The notes: a model not told the origin generated them from the letters alone. 64,000 bases of DNA from an uncultured Planococcus sp. (GCA_947502505.1 CANNAE010000001.1:301265-365264); one strand, 5' to 3'. Shown: positions 24,707 to 32,856, counted from the stretch's first letter. A program made the numbers and translations.

Positions 24707-25918
24707 ATGACCGATCTGAAAAACGATTCGCTGAACTTGCATAAAAGACATCAAGGGAAATTGGAGATTCGTTCAAAAGTGGCTGTGAAAAATGAGAGGG
24801 ATTTGAGCCTCGCCTATTCTCCTGGCGTTGCGGCCCCGTGCCGCGAAATTCATGCCGACCCAAGCAAAGTGCATGACTATACGATGAAAGGCAATACAGT
24901 CGCGGTCATTACAGATGGCACCGCAGTCCTCGGCCTTGGCAATATCGGCCCGCAGGCGGCGCTGCCGGTCATGGAGGGGAAAGCTTTATTGTTCAAGGAA
25001 TTTGCCGGTGTGGATGCATTCCCCATCTGCTTGGACACGACAGATGCCGAAGAAATCATCCGAACCGTCAAATTGCTGGAACCGGGCTTTGGCGGCGTCA
25101 ACTTAGAAGACATTGCCGCCCCGACTTGCTTTATCGTAGAACAGCGCTTAAAGGAAGAAATGAACATCCCGGTGTTCCATGACGATCAGCACGGCACCGC
25201 GATTGTCACGCTGGCCGGGTTGATCAATTCCTTGAAGCTGGTCGAAAAGGAAATTGAAGATGTTAAAGTAGTGGTCAATGGCGCGGGCGCGGCAGGCATC
25301 GCCATCGTCAAATTGCTTGCGAAGTTTGGGTTCAGCCATATTGTCATGTGCGATACGAAAGGCGCTATTTACAGCGGCCGCCCGAACGGCATGAATCCGT
25401 TCAAGGCAGAAGTCGCCGAAATGAGCAATTACCAGATGGAGCAAGGTCAGTTGGCGGACGTCATCGCCGGAGCGGACGTGTTTGTCGGCGTTTCGGCGGA
25501 AGGCGCATTGACGGAAAGTATGGTGCGTACGATGAATGACGATCCTGTCATCTTCGCGATGGCGAACCCGAATCCGGAAATTTTGCCGCATGCCGCAAAA
25601 TCAGCCGGTGCGCGGGTCATCGGGACAGGGCGTTCCGATTTTGCCAACCAGGTCAATAATGTACTGGCATTTCCAGGACTGTTCCGCGGTGCGCTTGATG
25701 TGCAGGCGAGCGACATTAACGATGCAATGAAAATTGCCGCAGTCGAAGCGATCGCTTCCTTGATCGCGACACATGAACTGCACGAAGATTATGTGATACC
25801 GAAGCCGTTCGACCCGCGCGTTGCACAGGCGGTCGCCGAAGCAGTCTCAAGGGCTGCCGAAGAAACGGGCGTTGCCAAAGTATCGCTCAAAGAGCCTGCC
25901 CAGCAGATTGTCTTATAA
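24707..25918 (+). CDS. NAD(P)-dependent malic enzyme (YtsJ/MaeA-like)
   Basis: 403 aa. ATG 24707 is preferred; the ATG at 24698 overlaps the GGGAG ribosome site. Malic enzyme signatures: SLAYSPGVAAPCREI, ITDGTAVLGLGNIGP, VFHDDQHGTAIVTLAG, GAGAAGIAIVKLL (dinucleotide fold), FAMANPNPEI. It decarboxylates malate to pyruvate, linking TCA intermediates to glycolysis. The short bacterial form lacks the C-terminal phosphotransacetylase-like domain. An AT-rich promoter region with TATAAT-like boxes precedes it. Confidence 0.95.
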   Translation: MTDLKNDSLNLHKRHQGKLEIRSKVAVKNERDLSLAYSPGVAAPCREIHADPSKVHDYTMKGNTVAVITDGTAVLGLGNIGPQAALPVMEGKALLFKEFAGVDAFPICLDTTDAEEIIRTVKLLEPGFGGVNLEDIAAPTCFIVEQRLKEEMNIPVFHDDQHGTAIVTLAGLINSLKLVEKEIEDVKVVVNGAGAAGIAIVKLLAKFGFSHIVMCDTKGAIYSGRPNGMNPFKAEVAEMSNYQMEQGQLADVIAGADVFVGVSAEGALTESMVRTMNDDPVIFAMANPNPEILPHAAKSAGARVIGTGRSDFANQVNNVLAFPGLFRGALDVQASDINDAMKIAAVEAIASLIATHELHEDYVIPKPFDPRVAQAVAEAVSRAAEETGVAKVSLKEPAQQIVL

Positions 25919-25926
25919 TAAATAGA

Positions 25927-25971
25927 AGAAAGCCTGAATTCCCCTCCCCCTGGAATTCAGGCTTTCTTAGT
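25927..25971 (+). terminator. Terminator of the malic enzyme gene
   Basis: Perfect 16-bp stem (AGAAAGCCTGAATTCC and its complement) with a C-rich loop. Confidence 0.9.
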
Positions 25972-26090
25972 TTTAGCAATGGAAAAACAAGTGCCAAATA
26001 GGCGTGGCTTGACGCACGCGAAGCCATTCACGAACGGTATGGTGGTTTTTTGATTCGCTTCGCATAAGCCTAGTCAGGGAAATTAAACTT

Positions 26091-26297
26091 TTACCGGGTT
26101 CCTTTGAATTTTTCCGGTTTGGTGACATAACTTTCGACGATGAACCCGCAGTCCGTACAAATGATATGTTCAACATCGGATCCCATGCTCATCATCTTAT
26201 TCATTGGCGAAATGACGGCATATCCTGAATGCTTTCCTTTTCCAAGTTCTTCACTGCCACATTTTGGGCATTTGCTCGCTTGCGGTGAACTATTCAT
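26091..26297 (-). CDS. Small zinc-ribbon protein (TFIIIB-like annotation class)
   Basis: 68 aa. ATG 26297, with ATAGGAGGCC about 7 nt upstream. Two CxxC pairs (CPKCG at ~9 and CTDCG at ~47) make a zinc ribbon. Such Bacillus proteins are often labelled 'transcription initiation factor TFIIIB' on ribbon similarity alone. A real transcription role is unproven. Confidence 0.75.
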   Translation of the reverse strand: MNSSPQASKCPKCGSEELGKGKHSGYAVISPMNKMMSMGSDVEHIICTDCGFIVESYVTKPEKFKGTR

Positions 26298-26448
26298 AAA
26301 AAGGCCTCCTATCTCTTAATGTCGAAATATCATTTGGCCAAATTTGCTGAATACCCCGGTTCAATATATCTAAAATTCTGATAATAAAAGCTTATCATAG
26401 CTTGTGGCTGCAGGAAATAGCAAATTTGCCGCCGTCCTAGCTGGACCT

Positions 26449-26498
26449 AAAAGAGTGGCCGCCTTGTCAGGGAACTGACGAAGCGGCCACTCTTTTGC
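26449..26498 (-). terminator. Terminator of the metI-metC operon
   Basis: Perfect 14-bp stem AAAAGAGTGGCCGC / GCGGCCACTCTTTT with an inner TTGTCAG / CTGACGAA helix, just past the metC stop. Confidence 0.9.
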
Positions 26499-26509
26499 TG
26501 GGCAGTTGA

Positions 26510-27682
26510 TCATTCAGCGACGCTGAGCCCTCTGGCGATGGCGATTTTTTCGAGGGCCTGGCTAAAGTCATTAATCAAGTCATCAGGATGCTCTAGCCCT
26601 GCGGAAAAGCGCAGAAGCCCTTCAGTGATGCCGCGCTTTTCGCGTTCAGCGGGAGGCATGGCGGCATGGGACATCGTAGCCGGATAGGACAGGATCGACT
26701 CCACGGCACCAAGGCTGACAGCGAACACTGGAATCTCTAAAGCTTCCACGAGAATACGGGCCGCGTCTTTATCGGTTAAGCGGAACGACAAGATACAGCC
26801 GGCGTGGCTCGCTTGGCGATTATGGATTGGATTTCCGGCATGGAACGAAAATCCCGGATAATAGACTTCTTCGACCAGCGGATGCTTATGCAAATACTCA
26901 GCCAAGCGTGCTGTCGTTTCGCCTGATTGCTTAGTGCGGGCGCCGAGCGTTTTGATGCCTTGGATCAATGTATAGGAATCCTGTGCGCCAAGCACCGAAC
27001 CGAAAGTATTCTGGATGAACGCCAATTGTTCACCAAGGCCGGCGTCTTTCGTCACGGAAAGCCCGGCAGTGATATCGCTATGGCCCGAAAGAAACTTCGT
27101 CGCGCTGTGGAGCACGATATCTGCCCCGAGTTCTAGCGGGTTCTGGTAAAGCGGGGTCATGAAAGTATTATCGACGAAAGTTAAGGCATCGTTGGCTTTT
27201 GCCAATTTCGCGGCCATTTCGATATCGGTGATTTTCATCACAGGGTTGGACGGCGTCTCGATATAGACGACTCTTGTGTTCGGCAAAAAAGCAGCGGCCA
27301 CTTCGCCGAGATCGGTCATGTCGACGAAAGTATAATCAACTTTGAATTTTTCCAGCACTTCCGTGATAAAGCGATACGTGCCGCCATAAACGTCTTCCGA
27401 GACCAATACGTGGTCGCCGGCTTTCAACAGCATGAAAGCGGAAGAGATAGCCGCCATACCGGAAGAGAAGGCCAATCCGCGTGCACCGCCTTCAAGTTTG
27501 GCGATCGTTTCTTCGAGTGATTTTCGGGTCGGGTTGCCGGAGCGGCTGTAGTCAAAAGGGCCGAACGAATCGATGCTTTCCTGATGAAAAGTCGATGATA
27601 AATAAATCGGCACATTGACAGCTCCTGTTAATGGATCGATGCCTGCGGAATGGATCAATTTGGTCTCGCGTCGTTCACTCAT
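26510..27682 (-). CDS. metC: Cystathionine beta-lyase (MetC)
   Basis: 390 aa, Cys/Met-metabolism PLP enzyme. Landmarks: PIYLSSTFHQES, YSRSGNPTRKSLEE, FSSGMAAISSA, ETPSNPVMKITD, VDNTFMTP, PLP lysine in HSATKFLSGHSD, and C-terminal SLGAVESILSYPATMSHA. It cleaves cystathionine to homocysteine, pyruvate and ammonia. It follows metI with an 8-nt overlap, and its GGAGGTCG ribosome site lies within metI. This is the B. subtilis metIC arrangement. MetC versus a gamma-lyase is decided by context. Confidence 0.88.
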   Translation of the reverse strand: MSERRETKLIHSAGIDPLTGAVNVPIYLSSTFHQESIDSFGPFDYSRSGNPTRKSLEETIAKLEGGARGLAFSSGMAAISSAFMLLKAGDHVLVSEDVYGGTYRFITEVLEKFKVDYTFVDMTDLGEVAAAFLPNTRVVYIETPSNPVMKITDIEMAAKLAKANDALTFVDNTFMTPLYQNPLELGADIVLHSATKFLSGHSDITAGLSVTKDAGLGEQLAFIQNTFGSVLGAQDSYTLIQGIKTLGARTKQSGETTARLAEYLHKHPLVEEVYYPGFSFHAGNPIHNRQASHAGCILSFRLTDKDAARILVEALEIPVFAVSLGAVESILSYPATMSHAAMPPAEREKRGITEGLLRFSAGLEHPDDLINDFSQALEKIAIARGLSVAE

Positions 27683-28799
27683 AGGAAACGACCTCCTTTT
27701 CCAGTTTGGCCAGGGCTTGCGACAAATCAGCGATCAAGTCTTCAACCTGCTCCACACCAACCGAGAAGCGGAGCAGGCGGTTACAGACACCGCGTTTCGT
27801 TCGTTCCGCCACCGGCATATCGGCATGGGTCTGCGTCGCGGGATATGTGATAAAACTTTCGACACCGCCGAGGCTCTCGGCAAATGCGATAAGCGATAAG
27901 CTGCCAAGGAATTCTCCGACCCATTGTTCTTCACGGAGCCGGAAAGACAACATGCCCCCTTTTCCTGGGTACAGCACATCGGTGACGGCTTGATGAGTTT
28001 CCAGAAAGTGCGCAAGTTGTTTGGCGTTTGCTTCGTGCTGCCGCATGCGCAGCGGCAAGGTTTTCAATCCGCGGATCAACAACCAGGAATCAAGCGGCGA
28101 CAGGACAGCGCCGGCTGAGTTATGTGCGTTGAATAGCTGTTCGCATAAGGCCTTGCCTTTTGCTGCGACTAGGCCGGCGAGCACATCATTATGGCCGCCA
28201 ATGTATTTGCTTGCGCTATGCAACACGATATCGGCACCGATTTCTAGCGGCTGCTGCAAAAAAGGCGTTAAGAAAGTATTATCGACGATCAATAGCAGGT
28301 CATGGCGTTTGGCGAGTTGCGCGTACCTTTCCAAGTCGATTTCCTGCATGAGCGGATTGGTGGGTGTTTCGATAAAAATCGCTTTGGTATTGGCAGTGAG
28401 CTTCGCTTCTGCGGTTTTCGGATCGATGAAAGGATCGTATACCGGGCGAATATGATATTTTTCGTTGTACTGTTCCAGCAGGCGATAAGTGCCGCCGTAA
28501 ATATCTTCAGGCAGCAATATCTCATCGCCTGGGCGGAACAAGGAAAGGACCAATTGAATCGCCGCCATGCCGGAACTGCAGGCAAAGCCCGCATCGCCGC
28601 CTTCTAAATTTGCGATTCCTTCTTCCAGCAGCTGGCGTGTCGGATTTTTTGTCCGCGTATAATCATAGCCCGTGGATTTGCCGAGGCCTTCATGTTCGTA
28701 GGCGGTTGACAGGTAAATCGGGGGATTGACCGCCCCGGTCCGTGGGTCGCTGCGGTTGCCGAGCTGTACTAAGCGCGTTTCTAGGCTATGCTGTGTCAT
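27675..28799 (-). CDS. metI: Cystathionine gamma-synthase / O-acetylhomoserine thiolyase (MetI)
   Basis: 374 aa from ATG 28799, where AAAGG is 9 nt upstream; the ATG at 28808 abuts the site. Same PLP fold as the next gene: PIYLSTAYEHEG, YDYTRTKNPTRQLLEE, ACSSGMAAIQL, VDNTFLTPF, PLP lysine in HSASKYIGGHND. It makes cystathionine from an acylhomoserine and cysteine, or homocysteine from sulfide. Expression should be shut by S-adenosylmethionine through the upstream riboswitch. Confidence 0.88.
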   Translation of the reverse strand: MTQHSLETRLVQLGNRSDPRTGAVNPPIYLSTAYEHEGLGKSTGYDYTRTKNPTRQLLEEGIANLEGGDAGFACSSGMAAIQLVLSLFRPGDEILLPEDIYGGTYRLLEQYNEKYHIRPVYDPFIDPKTAEAKLTANTKAIFIETPTNPLMQEIDLERYAQLAKRHDLLLIVDNTFLTPFLQQPLEIGADIVLHSASKYIGGHNDVLAGLVAAKGKALCEQLFNAHNSAGAVLSPLDSWLLIRGLKTLPLRMRQHEANAKQLAHFLETHQAVTDVLYPGKGGMLSFRLREEQWVGEFLGSLSLIAFAESLGGVESFITYPATQTHADMPVAERTKRGVCNRLLRFSVGVEQVEDLIADLSQALAKLEKEVVSYE

Positions 28800-28819
28800 G
28801 ATCCTCATCCTTTCAACTC

Positions 28820-28864
28820 AAAAAGCAGGGGCTTTCTTCTATGATTAAGAAGAAAGCCCCTGCC
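28820..28864 (-). terminator. Riboswitch-controlled terminator before metI
   Basis: Stem GCAGGGGCTTTCTTCT / AGAAGAAAGCCCCTGC followed on the minus strand by TTTTTG, immediately 3' of the SAM-I aptamer. This is the expression platform. Confidence 0.92.
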
Positions 28865-28865
28865 C

Positions 28866-28980
28866 TGTATGCCGTCTTCTCATCTACTAGGCTATCGCCT
28901 ATTGGAATTAGCACCGTGACCGTGTCCGGTTGCTGAGACTTCAAAGGGCCAAATCCCTCCATCTCTCTCGATAAGAATCA
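28866..28980 (-). promoter_or_regulatory. SAM-I riboswitch (S-box) of metI-metC
   Basis: Read on the minus strand: TTATCGAGAGAG opens, then GATGGAGGGATTTGGCCC, TGAAGTCTCAGCAACC, and GGTGCTAATTCC, all core S-box elements in order. SAM binding stabilises the aptamer and lets the following terminator form, so the operon is on when SAM is low. Confidence 0.96.
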
Positions 28981-29011
28981 TTTATATAATTGTAGTTGGT
29001 GAATATTTTAC

Positions 29012-29040
29012 ATCATACGGCAATTGCTACTGAAACACAA
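29012..29040 (-). promoter_or_regulatory. Candidate sigma-A promoter of the metIC leader
   Basis: Minus strand TTGTGT, 17-bp spacer, TATGAT. Start of transcription would fall some 30 nt before the S-box aptamer. Confidence 0.5.
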
Positions 29041-29160
29041 GCAGAATATTGAAAAAATTAGGGCGGGCAAATGGCGCACGCTGTTATTTCGGAAGCTGAA
29101 ATGGTATGCTGAGGTATACTTTCAATAGCTTTGGCACTAGCAATAAAGGGGTTTTGAATT

Positions 29161-29466
29161 ATGTACATCGTCACATCGACTGTCATCGTACCGGAAGACA
29201 AAATACAAGAGGTCATTGAAATATACCAAAAACGATCGCGCCGTGTGGACCAGGCGGAAGGCTTCACTTCGTTCCGCCTGATCCAAAACACGAAAAAGCG
29301 CCATGAATTGACCGTACACTTGGAATGGCAATCCAAACAGGCATATATGAACTGGGTCAAGAGCCAGGAGTTCAAGGAAATCCATGATTTGGAGAAGAAC
29401 TACCCTGACCAGGAACTCGCGGGCATCGTCCCGAAAGTTCATCAATATGAAGTGGTGGCAGAATGA
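29161..29466 (+). CDS. Antibiotic-biosynthesis-monooxygenase-fold protein, IsdG/HmoA-like
   Basis: 101 aa ABM-fold protein. The C-terminal half matches heme-degrading IsdG types around the catalytic Trp and His (EWQSKQAYMNWVKSQEFKEIH). The N-terminal Asn of IsdG is not found: the first strand reads MYIVTSTVIV. Heme degradation is therefore possible but doubtful. It is the first gene of a four-gene operon, and its stop overlaps the next start (ATGA). Confidence 0.7.
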   Translation: MYIVTSTVIVPEDKIQEVIEIYQKRSRRVDQAEGFTSFRLIQNTKKRHELTVHLEWQSKQAYMNWVKSQEFKEIHDLEKNYPDQELAGIVPKVHQYEVVAE

Positions 29467-29831
29467 ACCAGCAGCAGAAACAGCAAATTGCCGAAAAGGC
29501 CGCTGAAGGCATTTACGAAGCGTATCCGAACCTATGGGAGCGTTTCGGGGATCGGGGCTATGCCCACACAGTCAAAGACAATCATCACCATTTGGATTAT
29601 TTGGAAACGGCTTGGGAGCTGCAGAGCGAACAATCTTTTCTCGATTACGCGGTTTGGCTTGAGACGGTGCTTGTCAGCCGTAATGTCGAAACGGCACTTA
29701 TCATTGATAATTTCGAACGGCTCATCGAAATTGTGCCGCGCTATACAGAAACCACGCAAGGAGATTTCATGCGGGGCTGCCTCGATCGCGCAGTCCGGTT
29801 ATTGGAGCTCCCTCAACATAAAAGGGGCTGA
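29463..29831 (+). CDS. Stand-alone helical domain resembling the N-terminal part of cobalamin-sensor proteins
   Basis: 122 aa, all-helical, His-rich centre (KDNHHHLDYLETAWEL), then SFLDYAVWLETVLVSRNVETALIIDNFERL. From memory this resembles a domain that precedes cobalamin-binding modules in some one-piece bacterial sensors; here it is separate. ATGA overlap upstream and 4 bp to the next gene imply co-translation with the cobalamin-binding protein, and probably a physical complex. The assignment is by pattern only. Confidence 0.55.
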   Translation: MNQQQKQQIAEKAAEGIYEAYPNLWERFGDRGYAHTVKDNHHHLDYLETAWELQSEQSFLDYAVWLETVLVSRNVETALIIDNFERLIEIVPRYTETTQGDFMRGCLDRAVRLLELPQHKRG

Positions 29832-29835
29832 TCAA

Positions 29836-30486
29836 ATGAACGACTCAATACAGCTTTCCGAATTGTTCCTGCAAGGGCAGGAAGAGGAAGCGTTGAAATA
29901 CGTCCAGGATTTCCTGGAAAGCCATTCCCATGAGCAACTTTATGGGGATCTTTTAACGCCGGCGATGTACCGCATCGGTGAATTATGGGAACAAAACGAA
30001 ATTTCGGTGGCGGAAGAGCATTTGGCCACTGCCGTTTGCGATTTCGTCCTATCCGCAACGGAACTGCGCAATAAAGAGAAAGACGGACGCCAAAAAGCGA
30101 TGATCTTCGGTCCGGAAGGGGAAGAACATTATATCGGGCTCAAGATGGTTGCTTCGATGTTCCGTGAAGAAGGTTACGAAGTGCGTTATATGGGGCCGAA
30201 TTTGCCGCTTGACGCCGCCCTTCAATTGGCCGCTGATTGGCAGCCGGATGTCGTTGCTTTATCTGGTGCCCTTGCACACCGCTTGCCGGTTTTAAAAACT
30301 TATGCGGAAGCATTTTCGCAAATCGACTCCAAGCCGGCCGTCTTGATCGGCGGCAGGGCCGTCACCTTGTCGAGCTTTGCGGATCTGCAGGTAAAAGGGG
30401 CGGTAATCGTCCGGGAACTCGGTGCGCTTAGGGAATGGATCCGCATAGGAAAGGGGTCGGACGATGGCACGCTCTCCACTGGCTGA
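29836..30486 (+). CDS. Cobalamin-binding sensor protein with CarH-like photoreceptor motif
   Basis: 216 aa from ATG 29836, AAAGGGG upstream. Helical bundle (~1-85) then Rossmann B12-binding domain (~86-205). W51-x9-E61-H62 is the Wx9EH motif of CarH-type adenosylcobalamin light sensors. E96-x-H98-xx-G101 supplies the lower axial His ligand; LSG (~142) and GGR (~172) complete the B12 pocket. The MerR DNA-binding domain of CarH is missing, so output must go through a partner. CarH's extra His right after the Trp is Glu here. It overlaps the STAS gene by 23 bp. Confidence 0.85.
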   Translation: MNDSIQLSELFLQGQEEEALKYVQDFLESHSHEQLYGDLLTPAMYRIGELWEQNEISVAEEHLATAVCDFVLSATELRNKEKDGRQKAMIFGPEGEEHYIGLKMVASMFREEGYEVRYMGPNLPLDAALQLAADWQPDVVALSGALAHRLPVLKTYAEAFSQIDSKPAVLIGGRAVTLSSFADLQVKGAVIVRELGALREWIRIGKGSDDGTLSTG

Positions 30487-31225
30487 ATGGCCGCTTCCGG
30501 CTTTTCAATTGAACAATAGCTTTGCGGTCGTCGATTATTCCCTTGAAGCACAAGAGCTTTTCGGGATACCGGGAGATTTTTTTGAGTTGCTCGATGAAGG
30601 CAGCCGCCAAAAAGCAGAACGCCTGCTGAAAACCCACGGCAATCATAAGCCGGTCGAATTGAATTTCATTACAGCGGCCGGCTTTTTTTTAGCGGATGTT
30701 TATCACCGCTGGGACAGTGACTTTTCGTTGAATCTGGTGCTCGTGCCGAAAGATGCGCAAATGGCTGGCATCACGGCGCAGTTGGTGCGCCTGCGCGGCC
30801 GCTTGAAAGAAACGGATTATGAATTGCTCAAAGAGAAAGAACGTTCGGATGCACTATTGGAAAAAGTCCGCGAACTTTCGGCACCTTGCATCGCAATCGG
30901 CGGGGGCAAGGTGCTCGTTCCCTTATTCGGTAATTTGGACGCCGCAAAAGTTGAAGCGATCCGCCCGCATATCGTAACCCAGATATATGAATACGAAGCC
31001 GAGATGGTCATTATCGACTTGACGGCGATGGGAACAGTGACACAAGAAGGCGCCAGCTACTTAGAGTCGCTCGTGCAGACTTTGGGAGTCATGGGAATCG
31101 ATGCCGTCATTACCGGCGTGAAACCCGATCATGCCCAAAAATTACATCTATTGAAAAGCGAGCTGAACTTGCGCTTTGCAGCGTCATTGGAGGCTGTCCT
31201 AAGCGAGGCTCCTTCGAATAAATGA
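30464..31225 (+). CDS. RsbR-like stressosome protein: PAS-like domain, coiled coil, STAS domain
   Basis: 253 aa. ATG 30464 with AGGAAAGGGG upstream, inside the 3' end of the cobalamin gene. Residues ~12-98 look like a PAS domain (FAVVDYSLEAQELFGIPGDFFELL). Residues ~100-138 form a coiled coil (LRGRLKETDYELLKEKERSDALLEKV). Residues ~140-248 form an RsbR-type STAS domain (PLFGNLDAAKV, VIIDLTAMGTV, VITGVKPDHAQKL). B. subtilis RsbR paralogues and YtvA form stressosomes controlling sigma-B. Translational coupling to a B12 sensor suggests a light or cobalamin input. Confidence 0.85.
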   Translation: MARSPLAEWPLPAFQLNNSFAVVDYSLEAQELFGIPGDFFELLDEGSRQKAERLLKTHGNHKPVELNFITAAGFFLADVYHRWDSDFSLNLVLVPKDAQMAGITAQLVRLRGRLKETDYELLKEKERSDALLEKVRELSAPCIAIGGGKVLVPLFGNLDAAKVEAIRPHIVTQIYEYEAEMVIIDLTAMGTVTQEGASYLESLVQTLGVMGIDAVITGVKPDHAQKLHLLKSELNLRFAASLEAVLSEAPSNK

Positions 31226-31226
31226 T

Positions 31227-31257
31227 AAAACCGGCCATCTGGGCCGGTTTTTTTTAT
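31227..31257 (+). terminator. Terminator of the cobalamin/STAS operon
   Basis: Stem AAAACCGGCC / GGCCGGTTTT with a run of eight T, directly after the STAS stop. Confidence 0.92.
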
Positions 31258-31349
31258 GTAGAAGTGTTGGGATATATATAGGGTAGGATATTTTCCGGGA
31301 ATTGGGGAATAAATAGTATGGAGAGATTTTTGGATAGGAGGCAATGAAT

Positions 31350-32291
31350 ATGGCAGAATCACATGACCATTCTCATAATCAAAATAAAAAAACTTTATTG
31401 ATTGCCTTCACAATCGTCACTATTTATATGGTGGTGGAAGCAGTCGGAGGGTACTTAACAAACAGCCTCGCCTTGCTTGCCGATGCCGGGCATATGCTTA
31501 GCGATTCCATTTCACTGGGCGTTGGCTATTTGGCCTTTTCCATCGGCGAAAAAGCGGCTGACCAGCTGAAGACCTATGGCTATAAGCGCTTTGAAATCTT
31601 GGCGGCCGTCTTCAATGGCGTCACGCTGGTCTTGATTTCTATTTATATTTTCTATGAAGCGTACCAACGGTTTTCCGAGCCGCAGGACATTGCGACTTCG
31701 GGTATGCTCGCTATTGCCGTCATCGGCTTGCTGGTTAACATACTCGTCGCATGGCTATTGATGCGCGGGGGCGATACGAAAGATAATTTAAACTTGCGTG
31801 CCGCTTTTTTGCATGTTTTAAGCGATTTGCTCGGCTCGGTCGGCGCGATTGCCGCTGCCCTCTTGATCATTTTCTTCGGATGGGCATGGGCGGATCCATT
31901 GGCAAGCGTCATTGTCGCTATACTTGTACTCATTAGCGGGTGGCGTGTGACGAAAGATGCGGTCCATGTGCTGATGGAAGGCACGCCGAAAAATGTCGAT
32001 TTGGAGCAAGTGGCACAAACAATCGAAGCGCTGCCTAAGGTGAAAAGCATACACGATTTGCATGTATGGAGCATCACGAGCGGAAGAAATGCCATGTCCG
32101 GCCATGTCGTCATTACAGAACAGATTTCGTTCAAGGATAGCCAGCAAGTGCTAAGGGAAATTGAAGAAGCACTGGCACAACTCCATATCGGCCATGTCAC
32201 CGTCCAGCTCGAAACAGATGATCATCCGCACGATGACTCGATTCGCTGCCAAGGGCAAGCAGATCATGAGACCACAGGGCATCACCATTGA
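31350..32291 (+). CDS. czcD: Cation diffusion facilitator, CzcD/ZitB-like
   Basis: 313 aa. ATG 31350 sits 8 nt after GGAGG; ATG 31344 is too close. Six membrane helices with the two metal-site motifs (ALLADAGHMLSDS in helix 2 and AAFLHVLSDLLGS in helix 5), His-rich ends and a cytoplasmic domain (HDLHVWSITSG). It exports Zn2+, Co2+ or Cd2+ by proton antiport. It lies just before the ars cluster but has its own terminator. Confidence 0.93.
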   Translation: MAESHDHSHNQNKKTLLIAFTIVTIYMVVEAVGGYLTNSLALLADAGHMLSDSISLGVGYLAFSIGEKAADQLKTYGYKRFEILAAVFNGVTLVLISIYIFYEAYQRFSEPQDIATSGMLAIAVIGLLVNILVAWLLMRGGDTKDNLNLRAAFLHVLSDLLGSVGAIAAALLIIFFGWAWADPLASVIVAILVLISGWRVTKDAVHVLMEGTPKNVDLEQVAQTIEALPKVKSIHDLHVWSITSGRNAMSGHVVITEQISFKDSQQVLREIEEALAQLHIGHVTVQLETDDHPHDDSIRCQGQADHETTGHHH

Positions 32292-32310
32292 AAACAGAAT
32301 TGCCATGAGT

Positions 32311-32339
32311 AGGAGCGGGGACATTCCCGCTCCTTTTTG
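32311..32339 (+). terminator. Terminator of czcD
   Basis: Stem AGGAGCGGG / CCCGCTCCT plus five T. Confidence 0.88.
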
Positions 32340-32383
32340 CTGCATAAGGAGCGGCTGATAAAGAATGTTCGCCTAATCTCCCC

Positions 32384-32412
32384 TTGAACATATAAGCATA
32401 TGCTGATATGCT
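32384..32412 (+). promoter_or_regulatory. arsR promoter with ArsR operator in the spacer
   Basis: TTGAAC (-35), 17-bp spacer, TATGCT (-10). The 20-bp near-perfect palindrome ATATAAGCATATGCTGATAT occupies 32390-32409, filling the spacer. This fits ArsR repression that is lifted by arsenite. Confidence 0.8.
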
Positions 32413-32470
32413 GTAATGGTTATCACAGGAGTCAATGAAAGCTATGAAGAGAAGCGGAGGAAATCATCCG

Positions 32471-32821
32471 ATGGAAGTGAAACTGCGTGAAATAGAAATC
32501 GACAAAGCGAGCCTGTTATTGAAGCTATTGGGCGACAAGACGAGATTGTCGATGGTCAAATTACTTGAAAAAAACGATTGCTGCGTCTGTGAATTCGTGG
32601 AAATCTTTGAGGTCAGCCAGTCGGCAATCAGCCAGCATTTGCGCAAATTGCGGGATCTCGGTGTCGTGAAAGAAAAACGCAAGGGACAATGGATTTTCTA
32701 CTCATTGAACCAGGACAGTGAATTATACGATATGCTCATGCAAGTATTGGCATTCATTCCGAGCCAGGACGAGCGCATCGAAACCTTGGAAAAGCAGGGG
32801 CTGCGCATTCGTTGTGAGTAA
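32471..32821 (+). CDS. arsR: ArsR-family arsenic-responsive repressor
   Basis: 116 aa from ATG 32471, 10 nt after GGAGG; the upstream ATGs in frame lack a site. Winged helix-turn-helix with the As(III)-binding cysteines in DCCVCEFVEIF (classic form ELCVCDL) and recognition helix SQSAISQHLRKLRDLGVV. It autoregulates through the palindrome at 32390-32409. A structured repeat, not a pump gene, separates it from arsC. Confidence 0.93.
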   Translation: MEVKLREIEIDKASLLLKLLGDKTRLSMVKLLEKNDCCVCEFVEIFEVSQSAISQHLRKLRDLGVVKEKRKGQWIFYSLNQDSELYDMLMQVLAFIPSQDERIETLEKQGLRIRCE

Positions 32822-32856
32822 ATTTCAGAATTCAGAGTTTGATAAGGTGATATTGC

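Noticed and set aside
28973..29160. T-box leader for the 29161 operon
   Set aside because: No AGGGTGGNACCGCG block and no antiterminator are present; the structured part belongs to the minus-strand S-box.
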